Source of the DNA: Spirochaeta sp. UBA2779
Lineage (GTDB): Bacteria; Spirochaetota; Spirochaetia; DSM-2461
NCBI GenBank assembly: GCA_002352375.1
Contig: DEIH01000120.1
Location: 1 to 10,729, forward strand
Direction of reading: 5' to 3'
Length of the DNA stretch: 10,729 nt
The position numbers and the translations under genes were made by a program. Positions within the stretch are counted from its first letter, which is position 1. The number at the start of each line of letters is the position of its first letter. The notes under the pieces were generated by a model. The model saw only the letters and a list, made by a program, of their open reading frames with translations, searched no databases and was not told the DNA's origin. This document shows positions 5,496 to 10,729 of this stretch, one piece after another.

Positions 5496-7145
5496 ATGAG
5501 TACCATATACATCACCGGTCACCGAAATCCGGATTTTGATTCTATTGCCTCATCCTATGTTTATACCCATCTGAAGAGCCGGGTGGATCCGGAGAATGAA
5601 TATATTGCCGTCCGATGCGGGAATCTGAATGCCCAGACCCGAACCACTTTTGAGAAACTCCAATTGAAAGCCCCGCGCTACCTCAAAGATGTAAAAACGG
5701 TTGTCGGCGATGTGGTGAATCGGGAGGTTCCCAGGCTGGAAATATCAGATCCTCTGCAGACGGCCATAGGACTTCTCGATGATACGGGATTGAGCCTGCT
5801 GCCGGTTTTTGATGAAAACAGTAATTACAGGGGAATTATCAGCAGCGCCGAAATCAGTCACTTTCTGATGCGGGAAACCTTCGGAGCCCGGCCTACCTAC
5901 CGCTTCCGGACAGAGAATCTATCAAAAGTTGTTCCCGGTAGAATGCTCTTCAATGGAGAATCTCCTGATTTCACCGCACCCATTATGATCGGCGCCATGC
6001 CTTTTGAACGCAGTGTGGAACGAATCACTGCGCTGGAGTCAAATCAGCCTTTACTGATTGTCGGCTTACGCCGCGATCTTGTGGAATATGCCATCGCCAA
6101 TGATTTTCCGGCGGTGATTCTTACCGGAGCCACTACGGCGGAAGCTGCTGAACTTGATTTTTCCCTTTACAAGGGGTCGGTTTATCTTTCGGATGTGGAT
6201 ACTGCGGAAACCATCAGGCTTCTCAGGTTCAGTACACCTCTTGAGGGGATACTGGAAACTGAAGCCGAGCATCTGGATGTGAGTAATGAGTTCAACCAGG
6301 CAAAAAAAACTCTATCTGCTTCCGGCCGACGAGGATTGCCTGTATTTGAGAAGGAGCAATTCATTGGGATTGTTTCCCGAGGTTCCTTTCTGGACCGACC
6401 ACGGAAAAATCTCATTCTGGTTGACCATAACGAACTGGATCAGAGTATTTCAGGTGCCGGGGAGGCCAATATCCTGGAAATTATAGACCATCACCGGGTT
6501 GGTTCAGTGATGTCCCGTGAACCCTTCAGCCTGTATACCCGTCCAGTGGGATGCACCTGTACCATTATCCGGCAGCTCTACCGGCAGCACGGCATTGCCA
6601 TTCCCACGGAAATTGCAAAACTCATGATATCCGCCATACTTTCGGATACGGTTCTTCTTAAATCTCCAACAACAACCGAAGAGGACCGGCAGACCGTGGA
6701 GGGCCTTGCCAGGCATGCGGGTATCGACTGGTTTGAATGGGGGCAGGAGATGTTCAATTCAGGAGCCCGTCTTGTAGATATAGATCCCGATCTGGCAGTC
6801 TCCGGAGATTTTAAAACCTATGAATCCGGAGATATCCGATTTGGCATCGGGCAGGTGGAAGTACAAACCCTCGGAGGCTTGGACGAAGTATTTCCCCGGC
6901 TGAACAGCTCTCTTTTAAAATTAAAAGAAACCAAAGCTCTGAACGGTACGATGCTTCTTATCACTGATGTGATAAAAGACGATAGTATTCTGATTCTCCG
7001 GGGCCTGGAAGATGCCGCTGGTTCCCTGCCTTATGAACCGCTGGAAGACGGTGTGTGGAATCTGCCGGGGATACTATCCCGAAAGAAACAGCTGCTGCCG
7101 GAGATTCTCCGGGCGATTGATGAAACCCGCAGCGGCAAGCGCTGA
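5496..7145 (+). CDS. ppaC: Manganese-dependent inorganic pyrophosphatase (family II) with CBS and DRTGG domains
   Basis: This cytosolic enzyme hydrolyses pyrophosphate to two phosphates, pulling ligase and polymerase reactions forward. The 549-residue protein has the order known from regulated CBS-PPases. The first DHH part has GHRNPDFDSIAS (8-19), with His9, Asp13 and Asp15 as metal ligands. CBS1 follows at about 70-128, a DRTGG domain at about 130-245 and CBS2 at about 248-303. The second DHH part has VDHNE (309-313), IDHHR (330-334) and SDTVLLKSPTTT (383-394). The DHHA2 domain ends with SRKKQLLPEI (528-537). All catalytic residues I can place are kept. In relatives, CBS domains bind adenine nucleotides (AMP/ADP inhibit, ATP activates) and DRTGG-bearing forms bind diadenosine polyphosphates, so the same control is expected. 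ATG5496 fits the family N terminus although no Shine-Dalgarno is seen. The gene is monocistronic and ends directly against the convergent membrane-protein gene. Confidence 0.95.
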   Translation: MSTIYITGHRNPDFDSIASSYVYTHLKSRVDPENEYIAVRCGNLNAQTRTTFEKLQLKAPRYLKDVKTVVGDVVNREVPRLEISDPLQTAIGLLDDTGLSLLPVFDENSNYRGIISSAEISHFLMRETFGARPTYRFRTENLSKVVPGRMLFNGESPDFTAPIMIGAMPFERSVERITALESNQPLLIVGLRRDLVEYAIANDFPAVILTGATTAEAAELDFSLYKGSVYLSDVDTAETIRLLRFSTPLEGILETEAEHLDVSNEFNQAKKTLSASGRRGLPVFEKEQFIGIVSRGSFLDRPRKNLILVDHNELDQSISGAGEANILEIIDHHRVGSVMSREPFSLYTRPVGCTCTIIRQLYRQHGIAIPTEIAKLMISAILSDTVLLKSPTTTEEDRQTVEGLARHAGIDWFEWGQEMFNSGARLVDIDPDLAVSGDFKTYESGDIRFGIGQVEVQTLGGLDEVFPRLNSSLLKLKETKALNGTMLLITDVIKDDSILILRGLEDAAGSLPYEPLEDGVWNLPGILSRKKQLLPEILRAIDETRSGKR

Positions 7146-8027
7146 TTACTCCGGTATTACAGCACTCTCGCCCATCCCCCAGTCCTGGGGCTGAAAGGTG
7201 TTCATGGCGAAATTGATGATTACCACCGTCATGGTGAGTTGAAGAAGACTCTGCAGAATACCCAGTATCATGCCGCCGGCTCCGGAGAACTGTCCCAGAC
7301 CGATTAACAGGTTCATCAGCAAGCTGACAATTACCATGGGAAGCAGAATTATAAACATAAAAAGCATGGAAACCACCGGCCGGTGAGAGAAGTAATAGGT
7401 CCTGCTGATTGCGGCAGAATCACGTCCCCCGGTACCCAGAGAGAGATGAATAAACGGGGCCAGACCGTATCGCAGCAGACTTGTGAGAAAAAGCACACCG
7501 GAAACGAAAAAGAAAAAATAAATGAATACCGGCTGACCCAGCAGGCTGCCGACTACCACTGCAATGATAAATACAACCAGCGGTTTAATCAGAATCTTGA
7601 ATCCTGAAACAAAAATTGCCTTGGCAAAGTCTTTGAATCTTCCCAGCCCTTCCCTGAGAGAATTTGTGTAAACCGGGAGAATCCGGTTCCGGAATTGTCT
7701 GACAACCCCAGCCAGAACAGATCCCAGATAAATCTCACTCACAAGGAGAACAATTATCATTACACTCACAGCTCGAACGCCTTTTGAAATAATTTCAGAG
7801 GTTTCAGGAGTCAGTTCCGGTGATTCATTCCCCGTAGAAACTGCATCGTTCATAAGCTGAAATGATGTGTCCATCATATCAGATACCGGCTGCTGGAATG
7901 CGTAACTCAACAATAGTTGAGGCGCCAGGCTGAGTGTGAGCCAGATGAGAAGAAAAACAAGAGGTTTTGCCCGCACCTGAAGCATGGTATCCGAAAAGGC
8001 ATGAGATACGGGTTTAAAAGCTTCCAT
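7146..8027 (-). CDS. Multi-pass membrane protein of unknown function
   Basis: The 293-residue protein has six likely membrane helices at about residues 20-44, 86-109, 145-164, 167-187, 218-245 and 251-277. A hydrophilic loop with several acidic residues lies at 46-82 and another basic one at 110-140. There is no signal peptide cleavage site and no catalytic motif I recognise; the general pattern recalls glycerophosphoryl-diester-phosphodiesterase membrane-domain-like or other DUF-type proteins, but I would not assign it. The start at 8027 has no good Shine-Dalgarno; Met15 is an alternative. It follows the ACT gene on the same strand after 64 bases without a clear terminator, so it may be the last gene of that operon. 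The stop codon touches the stop of the opposing pyrophosphatase gene with no base between. Confidence 0.8.
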   Translation of the reverse strand: MEAFKPVSHAFSDTMLQVRAKPLVFLLIWLTLSLAPQLLLSYAFQQPVSDMMDTSFQLMNDAVSTGNESPELTPETSEIISKGVRAVSVMIIVLLVSEIYLGSVLAGVVRQFRNRILPVYTNSLREGLGRFKDFAKAIFVSGFKILIKPLVVFIIAVVVGSLLGQPVFIYFFFFVSGVLFLTSLLRYGLAPFIHLSLGTGGRDSAAISRTYYFSHRPVVSMLFMFIILLPMVIVSLLMNLLIGLGQFSGAGGMILGILQSLLQLTMTVVIINFAMNTFQPQDWGMGESAVIPE

Positions 8028-8091
8028 CGGCTCAAACTATCATAACCCCTAGGTGACTGACGACCCCCGGAGAATGGTAAAATACCGCTTA

Positions 8092-8508
8092 TTACAGGTC
8101 CAGAGGCCGATTGTATCCGTTCTGTTTTAAAAGGATCTGTCCGCGCTCGAGGTCTTCCACCCGAAAAACGATATCCGCCTTATCGCCCTTTCCCGCCAGA
8201 ATGGAATAGAGATATTCAATGTTCACATTGTTCTTCTCAAAGAGCTCCATTACATCGGCCAGTGCTCCGGGTTTATCCTCCATGGCAACTGCCAGAACAT
8301 CAGTTTCCCTGGCGGTAAAACCGGCTTCAAGGAGAACGTCCCGGGTACGGTCCGGCTCTTTGACAATCAACCGGAGGATACCGAAATCGGCGGTGTCGGC
8401 AATGGTAACCGCTCTAAGACTGATTTTTTTAGATGCCAGCAGCTTGGTGATTTCAGCCAGCCGGCCATTCTTGTTCTCCATAAATACGGATATCTGGGTA
8501 ACTTTCAT
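8092..8508 (-). CDS. Tandem ACT-domain protein
   Basis: The 138-residue protein is two ACT domains and nothing else: residues 2-67, with the ligand-loop segment ENKNGRLAEI (11-20), and residues 71-136, with the equivalent DKPGALADV (78-86). ACT domains bind amino acids and related small molecules and mostly act as allosteric sensors. Stand-alone double-ACT proteins are often encoded beside phenylacetate-CoA ligases in anaerobes, so a role in sensing an aromatic or branched amino acid for that pathway is plausible but unproven. Its AGGAG overlaps the TAG stop of the ligase gene and sits six bases before the ATG, so translation is probably coupled. It has no DNA-binding domain and no catalytic motif. 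Confidence 0.88.
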   Translation of the reverse strand: MKVTQISVFMENKNGRLAEITKLLASKKISLRAVTIADTADFGILRLIVKEPDRTRDVLLEAGFTARETDVLAVAMEDKPGALADVMELFEKNNVNIEYLYSILAGKGDKADIVFRVEDLERGQILLKQNGYNRPLDL

Positions 8509-8516
8509 AATTTCTC

Positions 8517-9818
8517 CTATAAGGTTCTTTTATCGATAACCCGCTTGGCCTTACCCATGCTTCGCTCGATGGATTTGGGCTCTACCAGCTTAATCTGCAG
8601 GTTAACACCGAGTTTGTTTTTCATTGCCGTGGCAATTTTCTGACTGATCCGTTCCAGCTGTTTTGTTTCATCAGAGAAAAACTGCGGTTCCACTTCAACC
8701 CGGAGTTCCACATCGTCAAGATGGGACTGTCCCCGGTCGATAACAATCTGATAATGAGGCTGAGTTTCCTCAATCTCCATCAAAATGTTTTCTATCTGAG
8801 AAGGGAAGACATTCACACCCCGGATAATCATCATATCATCGGTTCTACCAAGGAGCCGGTGCATCCTGACAAGGTTTCGGCCGCAGGCGCATTCTCCCCG
8901 CTCCAGCCAGGTGATATCCCGGGTTCGGTAACGCAGTATCGGTGTTCCGGTTTTTGTCAGTGTGGTAAAAACCAGTTCACCCTTCTCACCATCAGGAAGA
9001 ACCTCTCCTGTCTCAGGATTGATGATTTCAGGATAAAAATGATCCTCATTGATATGCAGGCCGTTATGCTCGGAGCATTCGTTGGATACCCCCGGACCGA
9101 TAATCTCTGTCAGACCGTAAATATCGTAGGCCGTCAGGTACATCTTTTCTTCAATCTCCCGGCGCATATTGTCGCTCCAGGGCTCGGCACCGAAGATTCC
9201 GGACTTCAGCTTCAGATCGGCCATCTCTAATCCCATCTCCTTGGCCACTTCCGTCATGTAGAGAGAGTAACTGGGAGTACAGGTGAGTACTGTGGACTCA
9301 AAGTCTCTCATCAGCTGAAGCTGCCGCTCGGTATTTCCGCCGCCCACAGGAATGATGTTACAGCCGATGTTATGGGCCCCGTAGTGCACACCCAGACCCC
9401 CGGTAAACAGTCCATACCCGTAGCCGTTCTGGATAACATCCCCTCTCTCGGCACCGGCCATCATCAGACAGCGGGCCATCACTTCGGCCCATATATCCAT
9501 ATCATTCTGAGTATAGGCGTCAACAACAGGGGTTCCGGTTGTTCCTGAAGAGGTGTGTACCTCAACAATTTCTTCTTCCCCGGAGGCCAGAAGACCGTAG
9601 GGGTAGGTTTCCCGTAAATCATCCTTGGTTGTAAAGGGAATTTTTGCAATATCCTCCAGGCTTTGAATATCCGATGGTTTTACTCCCTGGGCATCAAATC
9701 GTTCCTTGTAAAAAGGAACCCGGTTGTAAAGACGGGCTACCAGATCCTTAAGGTCTGCCAACTGCCGTGTACGGCGCTTTTCAGGTGCTTCCGATTCTCT
9801 AACTGCGTTCCAGATCAA
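8517..9818 (-). CDS. paaK: Phenylacetate-CoA ligase family enzyme, downstream paralogue
   Basis: The 433-residue, full-length acyl-adenylate-forming ligase converts an aryl acid, ATP and CoA to the aryl-CoA, AMP and pyrophosphate. Motifs in order: HTSSGTTGTP phosphate loop (88-97), YGYGLFTGGLG (133-143), IFGAEPWS (208-215), YDIYGLTE (231-238), LRYRTRDI (295-302), CACGR (310-314), GRTDDMMIIRGVNVFPSQIE (324-343) and MGKAKRV (421-427) with the catalytic C-terminal Lys423. The start is TTG at 9818-9816, read from a GGGG-type ribosome binding site; it overlaps the TGA of the upstream paralogue in a TTGA arrangement, indicating translational coupling. The actual acid may be phenylacetate, an indole- or hydroxyphenyl-acetate, or another aryl acid. 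The gene symbol denotes the family, not a proven substrate. Confidence 0.92.
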   Translation of the reverse strand: MIWNAVRESEAPEKRRTRQLADLKDLVARLYNRVPFYKERFDAQGVKPSDIQSLEDIAKIPFTTKDDLRETYPYGLLASGEEEIVEVHTSSGTTGTPVVDAYTQNDMDIWAEVMARCLMMAGAERGDVIQNGYGYGLFTGGLGVHYGAHNIGCNIIPVGGGNTERQLQLMRDFESTVLTCTPSYSLYMTEVAKEMGLEMADLKLKSGIFGAEPWSDNMRREIEEKMYLTAYDIYGLTEIIGPGVSNECSEHNGLHINEDHFYPEIINPETGEVLPDGEKGELVFTTLTKTGTPILRYRTRDITWLERGECACGRNLVRMHRLLGRTDDMMIIRGVNVFPSQIENILMEIEETQPHYQIVIDRGQSHLDDVELRVEVEPQFFSDETKQLERISQKIATAMKNKLGVNLQIKLVEPKSIERSMGKAKRVIDKRTL

Positions 9819-10729
9819 TAGAGGTTCCCCCTTTCATCCACTACCCGGATGGCTTTACCTTCCTGTACCGGTAATTGCCCGGGTTCGTGTAATTCAACAA
9901 CAGGTTTAATTGAAATACTGGCTTTCAATGCGTCTACCAGTCTTTCTTTCAGTGCATACAAATCCCGGGTATCATCCGAGAGAATTTCCGGTCCGATTTC
10001 AAGTTCTACAATCAGGACATCGAGGGTTCCTTTTTTTCGGACCACAATACGGTAATTGTTCCCTGCCTCGGGAACTTTCATTACAACTTCTTCAATCTGG
10101 GAGGGGAAAACATTCACACCATTGATGATAAGCATATCATCGGTCCGTCCGGTAATACGATCGATCCGCCGGGAAGTTCTCCCACAGGCACAGCTTCCGG
10201 GGATAATCCGGGTGAGATCTTTGGTCCTGTATCGGAGTATGGGAGAAGCATGGCGGATAAGATTTGTCAGAACCAGTTCTCCAATTTCTCCATCCTCCAA
10301 AGGCTCCATACTGTCCCGGTCCAGAATCTCAATGCGGTAGGCATCCTCCCAGAGGTGCATCCCGCTTTTTTCAACACATTCAAAGGCCACACTGGGGCCG
10401 TTCATCTCCGAAAGCCCGTATGAATTATAAGCATCAATACCGAAAAGTGTTTCAATCTTCCGTCTCAGATCTTCCGAATGAGGCTCAGCCCCGATCAGAG
10501 CTTTCTTGAGTTTCAGATCCGAGAGCTCTATGCCCATATTCTCCATCTGGGAGTACAGATGCAGCATGTAACTGGGAGTGGCATGGACTACCGTAGTCTC
10601 AAAGTCTTTCATCAGCATGAACTGCCGCCGGGTATTCCCCCCGGAAGAGGGTATGACAAACATACCCAGCTCTTCAGCACCGTAGTGAAGCCCCAGGCCG
10701 CCTGTAAAAAGTCCATAGGTCATCATATT
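9815..10729 (-). CDS. paaK: Phenylacetate-CoA ligase family enzyme, upstream paralogue (N-terminal part beyond window)
   Basis: The frame is open at the right edge of the window; by alignment with the neighbouring paralogue the first visible residue corresponds to about position 131, so the phosphate-loop motif lies outside. Visible motifs, in order, are TYGLFTGGLGLHYG, LIGAEPHS, YNSYGLSEMNGPS, LRYRTKDLT, CACGR, GRTDDMLIINGVNVFPSQIE and EGKAIRV with the expected catalytic Lys. The two paralogues align along their shared length but differ in the residues after the YG(L)(S/T)E motif (MNGPS versus IIGPG), which lie near the aryl pocket, so their acid substrates may differ. It is first of the ligase-ligase-ACT set as far as the window shows, and ends in the TTGA overlap with the next gene. 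Confidence 0.92.
   Translation of the reverse strand, partial: NMMTYGLFTGGLGLHYGAEELGMFVIPSSGGNTRRQFMLMKDFETTVVHATPSYMLHLYSQMENMGIELSDLKLKKALIGAEPHSEDLRRKIETLFGIDAYNSYGLSEMNGPSVAFECVEKSGMHLWEDAYRIEILDRDSMEPLEDGEIGELVLTNLIRHASPILRYRTKDLTRIIPGSCACGRTSRRIDRITGRTDDMLIINGVNVFPSQIEEVVMKVPEAGNNYRIVVRKKGTLDVLIVELEIGPEILSDDTRDLYALKERLVDALKASISIKPVVELHEPGQLPVQEGKAIRVVDERGNLY

Noticed and set aside
8721..9230. 169-codon plus-strand open frame inside the ligase gene
   Set aside because: It is antisense to conserved ligase motifs; a shadow frame.
1..10729. CRISPR array, phage genes or a defence island
   Set aside because: No regularly spaced direct repeats with spacers, no cas-like, integrase, capsid or restriction-type products were seen on either strand; hipBA is the only defence- or addiction-like module.

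Overview
The window looks like a chromosomal piece of a mid-GC, probably anaerobic bacterium. Paired phenylacetate-CoA-ligase-type genes next to a tandem-ACT protein, a CBS/DRTGG-containing family II pyrophosphatase and UroD-like genes associated with sugar ABC permeases are all common in anaerobes. A member of the Spirochaetota fits best, but that is an impression from gene content and not a proof. No phage genes, CRISPR array or rRNA are seen.

Left part (1-1500): the 5' part of a steroid-5-alpha-reductase-family membrane enzyme runs off the left edge on the minus strand. A hypothetical plus-strand gene with two CX3C pairs follows. Next comes a complete tRNA-Leu(CAA) driven by a near-consensus sigma-70 promoter. 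Beyond the tRNA lies a 20/23-nt inverted, degenerate copy of the tRNA 3' end, embedded in a 50-codon minus-strand ORF that has a good ribosome binding site but no recognisable product.

Disturbed middle (1500-5350): one intact UroD-like gene is preceded on the same strand by a chimera of gene debris, namely about 70 codons of a second UroD-like gene fused to pieces of an RbsC-type sugar ABC permease with an internal deletion and frame change. This reads as the collapsed remains of a larger catabolic/transport operon. Directly beside it is a complete hipBA toxin-antitoxin module whose leader carries three copies of a CCCTATAGGG-type palindrome at exact 27-bp spacing. The module is followed by the decayed end of an IS21-family element: a terminal-repeat-like segment that also forms a terminator hairpin, and the C-terminal piece of istB.

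Right part (5496-10729): a full-length CBS-DRTGG-CBS manganese pyrophosphatase converges with zero spacing on a minus-strand set. In transcription order that set is a phenylacetate-CoA-ligase paralogue (partial, cut by the window edge), a second ligase paralogue coupled through a TTGA stop/start overlap, a two-ACT-domain protein whose Shine-Dalgarno sits on the ligase stop codon, and a six-helix membrane protein of unknown function. The first three look like one operon for aryl or 2-oxo-acid-derived acid activation to CoA thioesters with an amino-acid-sensing partner; pyrophosphate released by the ligases could be consumed by the pyrophosphatase, although the genes face each other and are not co-transcribed.

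Most of the window is ordinary housekeeping or catabolic content. The points worth a second look are the gene debris between the tRNA and hipBA, the triple hipBA operator array, the tRNA-like inverted fragment and the uncharacterised reading frames.
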